Assembly (NCBI GenBank): GCA_964414345.1
Contig: CAYPWF010000001.1
Coordinates: 62,001 to 126,000 of the forward strand
Reading direction: 5' to 3'
Length of the DNA stretch: 64,000 bases
Source: Desulfocorpusculum sp964414345
GTDB taxonomy: Bacteria > Desulfobacterota > Desulfocorpusculales > Desulfocorpusculum
The notes beneath the pieces were generated by a model that did not search any database, was not told where the DNA came from, and was given only the letters and a program-made list of their open reading frames with translations. The translations under genes were made by a program, and so were the position numbers. Shown piece after piece: positions 26,690-35,243 of the stretch. The first letter of the stretch is position 1. Every line of letters starts with the position of its first letter.

Positions 26690-28600
26690 TCAACTTGCCT
26701 CCTTCAGGATTGCCGAGGCCGGGCAGATACTTGCGCAAACCCCGCATCCGGTGCAAATGGCTTCATCCACCCTTGCCTTTCCGGATGATCCATCCCAAAC
26801 CAACCCAGGGCATCTAAAGACCCTCGTACAGAGGCGGTTGCAGCCGCATCTAAGGCCCAGGCAACGATCCTGGTCCACCCATACCTTAAAGAGTCTGCCC
26901 TGACGCTTTCCTCTCACCAGCGCGCACTCTTGCCTGAGCACCAGCACCCTCACCCCTTTCTTCTCCTGAAGCAACCCACTTAGAATCTCCACCGTCTGAT
27001 CCAGTTCAAAGGGATCCACCGTGTGCACCTCGGCCCCAAGGGCTTTGCAAAGCCCCTCTATGTCGATGGGATTAACGGTTCCCCCCATGGCTGTTTTGCC
27101 GGTGCCTGGGTGGGGCTGGAACCCTGTCATGGCAGTGGCGCTGTTGTCCAATATGAGCATCAGGAAATCCGCCCCATTGTACCTGGCGTTGACCAGTGCT
27201 GGTATGGCCGCATGATAGAATGTGGAATCCCCGCAAACAGCCAAGACCGGCTGATCCAGGCCGAACCTTCCCAACTGGCCGAACCCGTTGGCCAAACCTG
27301 CTCCGGATCCCATGGCATGGAGGGTCTTCATCTGGAAAAACCCGGCCGGCCCCATGCCCAGGGAGTAACAACCTATGTCCCCCAGCACAAAACCGTCGCG
27401 ACCGTCCAGGGCAAGGGCTTTCTTGACAGCCCAATAGGTGGCCCTGTGGGGGCAGCCTGCGCAGAAACCCAGGGTGCGTGCTGGTGCTGCTTGTGAGGCT
27501 GCCTCCAGAGCTTCCTGGATGTAGGAGGTGGGTCTGGGCTCATAGCTCACCTGAAGCTCTTCTTTTAGGAGCTTTATGAGATGGTCAGGGGTCAGCTCGC
27601 CTATGTCTGGAAGAGTTCCGCTGCCCTTGCCCAGAAAGAGTTTAGGGCCTATCTCCTGCTGCATCTGGGCTGCAAAAGCTTTCACATTGGCCTCTAGAAA
27701 AGGATCCACCTCCTCCACGAACAACACCTTCTGGGACTTGGCCAATTGCTCCTTCAAGAATCCCTCAGGGAGAGGCCATGTGGTTCCCAACTTGGCTATG
27801 CCTACACGATCTTCCAGACCCAGATTGGAGACCGCTTCCAAGGCGTACATCCATCCGGCTCCACTTGTGAGGATAAGAAGTTGCGGCCTTTGGGGGCCTC
27901 GGTACAGGTTGAAGCTGCTTGCCTCGAACCTTTCCTTGCATTTTTGCAGTTTCTCGTGAAGCAGCTTATGAGTCCAGATAACAGGCACAGGCAAAATGGG
28001 TTTGGAGGTGTCAAAGCGGGCCAGCCTTTTTTCTCTTGGCAGCTCTCCCAGCTCCACGTTTCCCCTGGCGTGGGAGACCCTGGTTACGCTTCTTATGAGG
28101 CAAGGCAATCCCAACTCTTCGGAAAGTTCAAAGGCCCAGCGGGTCATCTCCTTGGCCTCTTGAAAGCCCGAAGGCTCCAGCAAAGGCAGATCCGCCAGCC
28201 TGGCAAAGGCCCTGGAATCCTCCTCGTTACTGGAAGACAAAGCAGAGGGGTCGTCGCATACAACCACCACCAAGCCCCCTTTGGTGCCGGTCAGGTTAAG
28301 GTTAAGCAAAAAATCTGAGGCCACGTTGAGTCCATTTTGTTTCATGGCCGCAAGCCCCCTCAAGCCGGCAAGGGATGCTGCTGCCGCAACCTCCAAGGCC
28401 ACCTTCTCGTTGACGGACCATTCCACATAAATGTTCAACTCATCCGCCACCTGAGAAAGGGAACCTATTATCTCGGAGGAGGGGTTCCCCGGATAGGCGG
28501 CGCAAACCTGAACCCCTGCCTCAAGAGCCCCTCTTGCAATGGCCTCATTGCCCATAAGAAGGAGTTTGCGGCCGGGGGCGTCGGTTTTAATAAGGCTCAT
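26690..28600 (-). CDS. iorA: Indolepyruvate oxidoreductase alpha subunit
   Basis: 636 residues. N-terminal pyrimidine domain (LLLMGNEAIARGALEAG, AYPGNPSSEIIG), a thiamine-diphosphate-binding region (GDIGCYSLG, VCGDSTFYHA, ILDNSATAMTGFQPHPG) and a C-terminal pair of 4Fe-4S motifs, including CTGCGVCASICP. The first cluster region (CLGLRCGCNRLC) has an irregular spacing. With IorB it takes part in fermentation of aromatic amino acids. Start overlaps the stop of the FrhB-like gene (ATGA), suggesting these three genes are translated together and work together. Confidence 0.95.
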   Translation of the reverse strand: MSLIKTDAPGRKLLLMGNEAIARGALEAGVQVCAAYPGNPSSEIIGSLSQVADELNIYVEWSVNEKVALEVAAAASLAGLRGLAAMKQNGLNVASDFLLNLNLTGTKGGLVVVVCDDPSALSSSNEEDSRAFARLADLPLLEPSGFQEAKEMTRWAFELSEELGLPCLIRSVTRVSHARGNVELGELPREKRLARFDTSKPILPVPVIWTHKLLHEKLQKCKERFEASSFNLYRGPQRPQLLILTSGAGWMYALEAVSNLGLEDRVGIAKLGTTWPLPEGFLKEQLAKSQKVLFVEEVDPFLEANVKAFAAQMQQEIGPKLFLGKGSGTLPDIGELTPDHLIKLLKEELQVSYEPRPTSYIQEALEAASQAAPARTLGFCAGCPHRATYWAVKKALALDGRDGFVLGDIGCYSLGMGPAGFFQMKTLHAMGSGAGLANGFGQLGRFGLDQPVLAVCGDSTFYHAAIPALVNARYNGADFLMLILDNSATAMTGFQPHPGTGKTAMGGTVNPIDIEGLCKALGAEVHTVDPFELDQTVEILSGLLQEKKGVRVLVLRQECALVRGKRQGRLFKVWVDQDRCLGLRCGCNRLCTRVFRCPGLVWDGSSGKARVDEAICTGCGVCASICPASAILKEAS

Positions 28601-29724
28601 TGCTGTCCCCCTTCAGTCCCAAGCCTGACTCTCTCAAGCCACCTGGAGTCAGCAAGAAGATAGCTGCACTGCTTGTCTTCCATATTTTTTAAAGCCTCCA
28701 GAGCCCTTCTCTTTTTCAACATGGAGGCCTGGACCAGATGTTCCGCATGTGCCGGCGGGAGAGGCTTCACCTCTAGAAGCCGCTTGGCAAGGGCTTTTCC
28801 CAGTAAAGACTCACCGGCCTGTGTCCTTAGAATCAAGGTGTTCCAGCCCGGCTCTCCTTCAACTGTTCCCACAGAGAGGTCCGCCAACTCAGATGTCATA
28901 TCCGCACACAAAGCACAGGCCGGCTGAATAAAAGGGCGGATCTCATCCACTGAAATCTCCATTGTGTCGCTTGATGTCCTGATCCTAAGGATCCTCTCAG
29001 GAGGAGGAGTGATGTCCATGCCTTCCACGACCTGCGAGGGGAGCTTCTGCTTCAAGAATGCAATAAAGGGTGCATAGCTTAGGGCCCAGGTGCAAAAAAG
29101 GCCGATGCTCAAAACCACCCTTCTTGCAGCAGGGGTGTCTTGGAGCAGGTCGCACGATTTCATCTTTTCCAGGGCCGAGATTTGACATGGAACCCCCACC
29201 ACCGCTATGCGTTCCTGTCCATTCCATGGTCCCTTGTTCAAGGCGGCCAAACTGGGAGATGCCACATAACTGGAACCTGCGCAATCCAAGACCTGTTCCC
29301 TTGATGTGACTATCCTTCCGGATGGAAGCAGATCCTTGCCTCTTTGGGTGAGCACCGCTGCATCAATGAGGCCCTCCTCCAGGGCCGACACCACAAGGGA
29401 GGAGACAACCCCCCCTGTCTGGGCCCTTTGCAAGAGCTCTGGATCCAAACTTCTTGCCATGAGGATCCTGTTTTGGAACCCCAGTTCCACCGGGATTTCT
29501 TCTGAATTGAAACGATTTCGATTGAGGGCTGTCAGGTCAAGAGCTGTCCTGGGGCAATGGGCATAGCAACGCCCTTCCGCCAAGTCGCAGTCGTGCAGCT
29601 TTACTATGCGTCCCTTGAAAGCCTCCAGGTAAGGACACATCCCGGCGCAGGCCCCGCACATGGTGCAAAGACCCGGGCTCATAACCAGGCTTTCCAACCC
29701 CCTCAGTCCCCTGTTCTGATCCAT
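28597..29724 (-). CDS. FrhB/FdhB-type (F420 hydrogenase beta subunit family) iron-sulfur protein
   Basis: 375 residues. Near the N-terminus a cysteine cluster CTMCGACAGMCPY and a further cysteine pair (CDLAEGRCYAHCP) bind iron-sulfur centres; then QTGGVVSSLVVSALEEGLIDAAVL, SYVASPSLAAL, VGVPCQISAL and CALCADMTSELADLSVG are features of FrhB/FdhB-family proteins, which carry FAD and link F420 or another redox partner to ferredoxin. It begins the iorAB operon, so it may pass electrons between the oxidoreductase and another carrier. Whether this organism makes F420 cannot be seen. GGGGGAG lies ahead of the ATG. Confidence 0.85.
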   Translation of the reverse strand: MDQNRGLRGLESLVMSPGLCTMCGACAGMCPYLEAFKGRIVKLHDCDLAEGRCYAHCPRTALDLTALNRNRFNSEEIPVELGFQNRILMARSLDPELLQRAQTGGVVSSLVVSALEEGLIDAAVLTQRGKDLLPSGRIVTSREQVLDCAGSSYVASPSLAALNKGPWNGQERIAVVGVPCQISALEKMKSCDLLQDTPAARRVVLSIGLFCTWALSYAPFIAFLKQKLPSQVVEGMDITPPPERILRIRTSSDTMEISVDEIRPFIQPACALCADMTSELADLSVGTVEGEPGWNTLILRTQAGESLLGKALAKRLLEVKPLPPAHAEHLVQASMLKKRRALEALKNMEDKQCSYLLADSRWLERVRLGTEGGQQ

Positions 29725-29821
29725 GCACTCCCCCTACCATAAACCCGCATTACTGACAAGAATCCCCCCTTGAAGGATGAGCCTTCTCATGTCCCTGAGA
29801 CTCTCTGAAAAGCCCCCGGGT

Positions 29822-30286
29822 CTATTCCCACCCGTACACGTACTTGTCTTTGGGATTCCTTATCACAAACACAGGGCAGGGAGCATGGCGGATCACCTTT
29901 TCTGCCACGCTTCCCAGCATGACGTGGGCCAGGCCCGTGCGTCCGTGGGTGGCGATGACCACCACATCCACACCCAGCTCTTTGGCTTTTTCCACTATGA
30001 GATAAGTGGGGTTGCCAATTTCCAGGATGAATTCCACAGGAATCCTGTCCTTGACGCTCTTGGGAATCACATTTTCAAGATCTTCTTTGGCCTGAGCTAT
30101 CATTTTCTGCTGAAAGGCCTCAAAGTCTGCTATATAACCCCTAAGAGATGGATGAACCGGCTCCATTACGTGGAGCACGTAAAGCTTGGTCTTGTACTCC
30201 TCTGCCATGGAGGCACCGAATTTGGCCGCAAGAAGAGATTCCTTGGAGAAATCCACCGGAACAAGTACACCCTGAATGCTGATCAT
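29822..30286 (-). CDS. Universal stress protein (UspA family)
   Basis: 154 residues. Starts ISIQGVLVPVDFSKESLL and ends with GRTGLAHVMLGSVAEKVIRHAPCPVFVIRNP, containing the ATP-binding Gx2Gx9GS(V/A) pattern of UspA proteins. Single-domain, cytosolic, and likely ATP-binding. GGAGGTG precedes the ATG. It lies 21 bases after the unknown gene at 30308, so both may be on one transcript. Its specific target is unknown. Confidence 0.9.
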   Translation of the reverse strand: MISIQGVLVPVDFSKESLLAAKFGASMAEEYKTKLYVLHVMEPVHPSLRGYIADFEAFQQKMIAQAKEDLENVIPKSVKDRIPVEFILEIGNPTYLIVEKAKELGVDVVVIATHGRTGLAHVMLGSVAEKVIRHAPCPVFVIRNPKDKYVYGWE

Positions 30287-30307
30287 GTCGCACCTCCTCC
30301 CCTGGGA

Positions 30308-31126
30308 TCAGTAAACTCCATCCGGAAAAGTATTCACTTCTGCCCTAACCCCGACCTGTTTGAGCATTGTAGGTCTTATCCATGCACGACCCAACACCCC
30401 GTCATGAACAGCCCAGCTTCTCCCGCGAACGGTTTGTTCCATCCCAGGCCTGCGAAAAGGGGTAAGGCCGTCCAGCTTCCTGTACAGCACTCCGTAAGGA
30501 GGCCTGAACTCGGCGTCTATCCAGCGCATCTCGTCTTCCCAGGTGTGAAACTGATATCCAAAACCGTGTCTCTCATATACTATGGCATTATGGTAAGCCA
30601 TAGCCTCGCACCAGATCCAGCTCTTCCCAAGGCTCATAAGGAAGTCCTCTATACCCTTCAGAGCCGCCCCGGTCCAGCGAAGCCCCCTTCTTACTTGCCC
30701 AGGGGCCAGCCCAGCATGCATGGCCCTTATTTCTTCAGGGATGTTTCGGCGACCGGAGACCAGGTCGGCAGGGATACGGCCGTATTCGTCCACATCCACC
30801 TCGAAACGCTCTGAAGCCGGATCGTTTATGTTGAGCCCTAAAACCTCCACCCCTTCTTCCCCATACTCCTGCATGAAAATGGAGTAAATAGGATCCATCG
30901 GGTCGGCTGGATTTGTGATCCTCACATTCAGGATTCTGCCCTGGTCCCTGTAAAGAACCCGTAAACGTAAACGCCCCTCTGAGTCCTCGAAGCTTTCAGG
31001 ATCGATATTGAATTGCCTGAAACACTCCTGGGGGATAAGGCGTGCAAACAGATCAAACCATTCAGCCTCCGGGAGGGCCTGAATCTGGGGAATCCACATG
31101 GGTTCTGCTCTTCCATCTTCCGGCAC
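30308..31126 (-). CDS. Unknown soluble protein
   Basis: 272 residues that I do not recognise. It contains aromatic-rich segments such as AEWFDLFARLIPQECFRQFN, DPIYSIFMQEYGEEG and YGVLYRKLDGLTPFRRPG; the last part (ILGR-like RGRSWAVHDGVLGRAWIRP) has no known motif. No signal peptide or membrane segment. The start is a GTG at 31126 with GGTGAG ahead, or an ATG at 31099; the latter loses nine residues. It lies between the acyl-CoA synthetase alpha gene and the universal stress protein on the same strand and may be part of the same operon. Confidence 0.6.
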   Translation of the reverse strand: MPEDGRAEPMWIPQIQALPEAEWFDLFARLIPQECFRQFNIDPESFEDSEGRLRLRVLYRDQGRILNVRITNPADPMDPIYSIFMQEYGEEGVEVLGLNINDPASERFEVDVDEYGRIPADLVSGRRNIPEEIRAMHAGLAPGQVRRGLRWTGAALKGIEDFLMSLGKSWIWCEAMAYHNAIVYERHGFGYQFHTWEDEMRWIDAEFRPPYGVLYRKLDGLTPFRRPGMEQTVRGRSWAVHDGVLGRAWIRPTMLKQVGVRAEVNTFPDGVY

Positions 31127-31289
31127 ACGGTCATCTCACCGTAACAGATGGGTCAACACGGTGTCAATGGCAACCCTCGGCAAATCCAGCCCCTGTAACC
31201 CTGGCCGAGAAATGCTCAGCCCTGCTCCACCCTTCCTGATCCCCAAAGCTATTACATTGCATAACCCGCTCGGCCTGAGGCCCATCCCC

Positions 31290-32756
31290 CTACCCACTTC
31301 TTGTGAATTGGGAGATACCCTCTTCTCTGAGATGACGCCACCTTTGCATCAGGAGGGCTAGAGCCCAGGCCATCTCATCCAAGCGCTGGTAAGTGCGGAT
31401 TTTCTCCAGATTCAAATCGCAGACCGCCTGGCTTTCCCAGGGGGAGAGGCAACAGCCCAGAAGCACGGGTTTGCCGGTTTCTTTTTCCAGGGCCTGAACC
31501 TCCCTCATTAGACTCACCTCCACTTTCAAGAAAACACCCCTGGCCCTATCTGCTTCCCTCTGCCTTGCCAGCCCGGGTCGGCCCAGGCCGTGGAAAATGA
31601 GCCCGTCCAGCTCCTCTGAGAAAAGCATTTCCCTGGCCATCTGCACTACGTTGCTGGGCGTCAGGTGGTAGGATATGCCTGCAGCCCCTATGTCCACCGG
31701 GTTTTTGGTGGAGGCCCTCTCGGGCATTCCCAGGCTCCTCAAGCAGCGCTGCAATCCAGGGCTCAGCTCAGGCACCAGCATCCCCCGCCTCTCCAGCTCG
31801 TCGGTAAGGCTCACCCCCCAAGAGCCTCCCATGGTCATGATCCCTACCCTATTGCTTTTCATAAAAGGTCTTTCCACAAGGACATGTCCCAAAGACAAAA
31901 GCAGCTCGATGGCTGGGCACATCAGTACCCCGGCCTGTCTGAAGGCCCCGGTGTAGATCCTTTCCTCTCCTGAGAGGGCGCCAGTGTGGCTTTGGGCTGC
32001 CCTGGCCCCACCCGATGTTGCTCCAGCCTTGAAAACCAGGATGGGTTTTTCCATGCTGAGCTCTCTTGCAACCTCCATGAACCTTCTTGGGTTCCTGAGG
32101 GCTTCCAAGTACATCAGGAGCCCTTTGACCTGGGGATCCTCACCCAGAAGCTCCAGAAAGTCGGTCACCTCAAGGTCGCACTCATTTCCGGTGTGGACGA
32201 ACCATCCCACACCCATGTTTCTCCCCCCGCCTGCAGCCAGCAAGTCATAAAAGGCGTATCCCCCCTGGCAAACCGCGGCCAAAGGGCTTGGCACCAGTTG
32301 TCTGGCCGGAGCCCCGGAAGCATTGAATCCAAAATGCAAATTAAAGGTGCCGCTCACATTGGGGCCCAACAACCTCAAGCCTAAAGAAGAGGCCAGATCC
32401 CGCAGATACTTCTCCCTGGCCTTTCCTTCCCTGTCCACTTCCCCGAACCCTGCGCTGATAACCGTGACCCCCTTCACCCCCCGAGAAGCGCATCCTTTGA
32501 GAGTCTCCTCCAAGACTTCCTGAGGCACAGCCACCACGGCCAGCTCCACCCCCTCTGGAATCTCCCTGACATCCCTGTAAGAGGCAATGCCGTATACCAG
32601 GTTTCCGTTTCGGTTAACCGGGAATATCTTCCCCTGGTACTTCAAGGTCAAAAGCCCCTCCATGATAAAGGAGCCCCAAGTGCCTGGGGTGTCTGAAGCC
32701 CCTATCACCGCTACGCTTTGCGGCCAGAGGAAGACCTTGAGTTCCTTCTGACTCAT
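31290..32756 (-). CDS. NDP-forming acyl-CoA synthetase, alpha subunit
   Basis: 488 residues. An N-terminal CoA-binding Rossmann domain (SVAVIGASDTPGTWGSFIMEGL), then succinyl-CoA-ligase-like domains with GPNVSGTFN and the phosphohistidine site QSHTGALSG (His). It matches the alpha subunit of ADP-forming acyl-CoA synthetases, which convert acyl-CoA plus ADP and phosphate into acid, CoA and ATP. The ATP-grasp beta subunit is not fused and is not encoded in this window. The ATG at 32756 overlaps the end of the upstream dehydrogenase gene (ATGA); an earlier in-frame ATG at 32786 is less likely. Confidence 0.85.
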   Translation of the reverse strand: MSQKELKVFLWPQSVAVIGASDTPGTWGSFIMEGLLTLKYQGKIFPVNRNGNLVYGIASYRDVREIPEGVELAVVAVPQEVLEETLKGCASRGVKGVTVISAGFGEVDREGKAREKYLRDLASSLGLRLLGPNVSGTFNLHFGFNASGAPARQLVPSPLAAVCQGGYAFYDLLAAGGGRNMGVGWFVHTGNECDLEVTDFLELLGEDPQVKGLLMYLEALRNPRRFMEVARELSMEKPILVFKAGATSGGARAAQSHTGALSGEERIYTGAFRQAGVLMCPAIELLLSLGHVLVERPFMKSNRVGIMTMGGSWGVSLTDELERRGMLVPELSPGLQRCLRSLGMPERASTKNPVDIGAAGISYHLTPSNVVQMAREMLFSEELDGLIFHGLGRPGLARQREADRARGVFLKVEVSLMREVQALEKETGKPVLLGCCLSPWESQAVCDLNLEKIRTYQRLDEMAWALALLMQRWRHLREEGISQFTRSG

Positions 32757-33826
32757 CCCCCTTGGATCCTCCCTCTGCCGGGCCATATGGCCGCTTTTAT
32801 TGCTTGTCCATGCTCCATGAGTTCAAAAGCTCTGGGAAGATCTTCCAGAGGGAACTGGTGCGTGACCAGATCTTGGGCCCGGACCACCCCAAGGGCCAGA
32901 AGCCTCAAGGCAGTGGCCACGAAATGAGGAGTATGGTGAAACACGCTTATGACCGACTTCTCCTCATAGTGAAGAAGATGCGCATCCACCCTTGCCACCG
33001 TGCCCCTGGCACATCCCCCGAAGAGGTTCACCAAACCCCCCTTCTTAACCAGGTTCAAGGCCACTTCCCACACCTGGGGCATTCCAACCGCCTCTATCAC
33101 CACGTCAGGACCCTTTTCCCCCGGGGTAAGCCTCCTGATTCGACTCTGCAAGCTTTCCAGATCCCCCATCTCCACCTGGTGGGCAGCCCCCAGTTTGAGA
33201 GCTTTCTCAAGCTTGGAGCGGTTCCGCCCAACTGCTATTACAGAAGCTCCCTTTTGTGCAGCCAGGGTCACAAACATGAGACCAATTGGCCCCATGCCTA
33301 TGACGCATACACTTTGTCCCATCTCTATACCGGATCTCTCTATGCCGTGGAGCACACAGGCAAGAGGCTCTGTGAGGGCAGCTTGGACCGGGTCCAAGGA
33401 TTCCGGTAGCAAGTGAAGGTTGCACCGCACGATCGAGGCCGGAATCCTTATGAATTCAGCGTAGGCCCCGTTTAGAAACTCCAGCTCGTCACAAAGATTC
33501 GCTCTTCCGGCTTTGCAGTAATCACACCTACCGCAAGGAGCCGAGTTGGCCGCCACAACCGCTTGGCCGGGGCGGAAATCCTGCACCCCCTCACCTGTCT
33601 TCTCCACGACCCCTGAGAACTCGTGCCCAAAAGGAGAAGGCAGGCTGGGGATCATCCTATGCATACCCCTTTTGAGGGTCTTAAGATCAGTGCCGCAGGT
33701 AAGGGCCACCTTTACCCTTACTAACACCTCCCCTGGCCCGGGCTCAGGCACTTGCACCTCTTCTATTCGCAGGTCCCTGGCCCCCCAAATCAGAGCTGTC
33801 TTCATACTGCTCGGGGTCTCGCCCAT
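32753..33826 (-). CDS. Zinc-dependent medium-chain alcohol dehydrogenase
   Basis: 357 residues. The catalytic-zinc segment CGTDLKTL with GHEFSGVVEKTGEGV, the structural-zinc motif CGRCDYCKAGRANLC, and the nucleotide-binding VCVIGMGPIGLMFVTLAAQKG mark a zinc-containing MDR dehydrogenase of the threonine/sorbitol dehydrogenase kind. It oxidises an alcohol with NAD(P). Substrate is not known. It begins four bases after the stop of a second such gene and overlaps the acyl-CoA synthetase alpha gene, so these are one operon. A later ATG at 33805 is possible. Confidence 0.88.
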   Translation of the reverse strand: MGETPSSMKTALIWGARDLRIEEVQVPEPGPGEVLVRVKVALTCGTDLKTLKRGMHRMIPSLPSPFGHEFSGVVEKTGEGVQDFRPGQAVVAANSAPCGRCDYCKAGRANLCDELEFLNGAYAEFIRIPASIVRCNLHLLPESLDPVQAALTEPLACVLHGIERSGIEMGQSVCVIGMGPIGLMFVTLAAQKGASVIAVGRNRSKLEKALKLGAAHQVEMGDLESLQSRIRRLTPGEKGPDVVIEAVGMPQVWEVALNLVKKGGLVNLFGGCARGTVARVDAHLLHYEEKSVISVFHHTPHFVATALRLLALGVVRAQDLVTHQFPLEDLPRAFELMEHGQAIKAAIWPGRGRIQGG

Positions 33827-33829
33827 ATT

Positions 33830-34825
33830 TCAAAACCTGAGCATAGCCTTGAATCCCACCTTGTTTTCAGCAAGCTGAACGGCCTGTTCAATCTCCTCGA
33901 TGGGAAGCTCATGGCTTATTATGCCTTCCACATCCAAGAGTTTGGCCTCCAAAAGAGATATGGCCTTGCGCATATGATGGGGTCCGGTGGAGTAAGATGG
34001 CAAAAGATCCACCTCTTCCTTGTAGAGTTCCTGAAGCTTTAGCTCCACGGGCTCTCCCCGGCTCGGACCTGCAAAAAGCCCTATCCACCCACCAGGCTCT
34101 ACCACTTTAAGGGCCAGCTCCAAAGCCGCCCCATTGCAAGCCGTGAGCACAACTCCTTGAAAACCTTCCTGATCTTTAGCCTCAGACGGCGCGCAGGTGA
34201 GGGTGCAGCCCTTCCGGGTTGCTGCTGCCCTTCTTTCCTCAAGAAGGTCCACCCCTACCACCTCCACCCCCTGCCTGGCCAAAACAAGACTCATGATAAG
34301 CCCCATGGGTCCCAGCCCTATCACCATGACTCTTCCCCCAGGACCGGGTTTCCACCTCTCCAAGGCCCTAAGGCAGCAGCCCAGAGGCTCGGCCAATAAG
34401 GCTTGGGAGTCACTCAAAGAATCCAAGAGGGGAATCACCCCCTCAGGCAAATGAGAGCTTGGAATCACTATGCGCTCTGCAAATCCTCCTGGTCTTACAT
34501 TGGTGGATCTGAAAACCGTACAGCTCGAGATCCTACCCTTCAAGCACCTGGGGCAGGTCCCGCAAGGCACGTGATTGGACACAGTGACCCTGGTCCCAGG
34601 TGGGAACATGTCCCAGAATTCTTGGGGCGGTTTTTCCACAACACCCACTATCTCGTGGCCCAATACGGTCCCCGGGGCCACTGTATTGTTTCTCATCTTA
34701 TAGAGGTCGCTTCCGCAAAGCCCTGCGCAGACAGTTCTTATAACCATCTCATCGGGTTCTGCCACGGGCTCCGGCACTTGAAGAACCTCAAGCCTTCCCC
34801 CTGGCCTCATGAGCGCCGCCCTCAC
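33830..34825 (-). CDS. Zinc-dependent medium-chain alcohol dehydrogenase
   Basis: 331 residues. Similar to its neighbour: CGSDLYKM, GHEIVGVVEKPPQEF, structural zinc CGTCPRCLKGRISSC and the coenzyme site VMVIGLGPMGLIMSLVLARQG. The GTG at 34825 is chosen because AAGGAGA lies six bases ahead; the in-frame TTG at 34846 would put that signal inside the gene. First gene of the set running to 29822. Two adjacent dehydrogenases and an acyl-CoA synthetase suggest stepwise oxidation of an alcohol or amino-acid-derived compound, as inference. Confidence 0.86.
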   Translation of the reverse strand: MRAALMRPGGRLEVLQVPEPVAEPDEMVIRTVCAGLCGSDLYKMRNNTVAPGTVLGHEIVGVVEKPPQEFWDMFPPGTRVTVSNHVPCGTCPRCLKGRISSCTVFRSTNVRPGGFAERIVIPSSHLPEGVIPLLDSLSDSQALLAEPLGCCLRALERWKPGPGGRVMVIGLGPMGLIMSLVLARQGVEVVGVDLLEERRAAATRKGCTLTCAPSEAKDQEGFQGVVLTACNGAALELALKVVEPGGWIGLFAGPSRGEPVELKLQELYKEEVDLLPSYSTGPHHMRKAISLLEAKLLDVEGIISHELPIEEIEQAVQLAENKVGFKAMLRF

Positions 34826-34935
34826 ACCCTGTCTCCTTTCCCCCAAAAAAAAGGAACTTCAAGCCAACATAGTTCCCCGAAGCAAAAGGTGTCAAGAGCT
34901 TCTGGGCAAAGAATCTGGAGAGCTTTTTCAGCTCG

Positions 34936-34963
34936 TTGACATTCCCGGAAAAAAAGCTAGACT
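34936..34963 (+). promoter_or_regulatory. Sigma-70-type promoter for xseB-ispA-dxs
   Basis: TTGACA, a 16-base spacer and TAGACT. The expected start near 34970 leaves about 27 bases before the xseB ATG. Confidence 0.6.
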
Positions 34964-34996
34964 TGGAAAAACGGTTTTGAGCCTGGGAGCAGCCTT

Positions 34997-35236
34997 ATGG
35001 AGGAGATACGTTTCGAAGAGGCCCTCGAGGAGCTCAGGAACATAGTGCAGACACTGGAACGGGGCGAAAAGCCTCTGGAGGAGGCCTTGGCGCTCTTTGA
35101 GAGGGGGATAGCCTTGGTTTCCACTTGCAGCAAAAAGTTGGACGAGGTGGAGCACAAGGTGGAGATGCTGATTCGAAATCAAGCCGGTGAGCTTGAGCTA
35201 TGCCCCTTTGAGGAGCCCTCCCAAGCCGGCGGGTGA
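34997..35236 (+). CDS. xseB: Exodeoxyribonuclease VII small subunit
   Basis: 79 residues. RFEEALEELRNIVQTLERG followed by EEALALFERGIALVSTCSKKLDEVEHKVEML is typical of XseB, which forms the long arms of exonuclease VII. The large subunit XseA is not in the window. GGGAG precedes the ATG by about eight bases. The next gene, ispA, begins seven bases after the stop, an arrangement (xseB-ispA-dxs) common in proteobacteria. Confidence 0.93.
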   Translation: MEEIRFEEALEELRNIVQTLERGEKPLEEALALFERGIALVSTCSKKLDEVEHKVEMLIRNQAGELELCPFEEPSQAGG

Positions 35237-35243
35237 AACAAGT

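Noticed and set aside
29744..29760. Fragment like the palindrome (ACCCGCATTACTGA)
   Set aside because: Only one short arm is present and the body of the repeat does not follow, so it was not counted as a copy.
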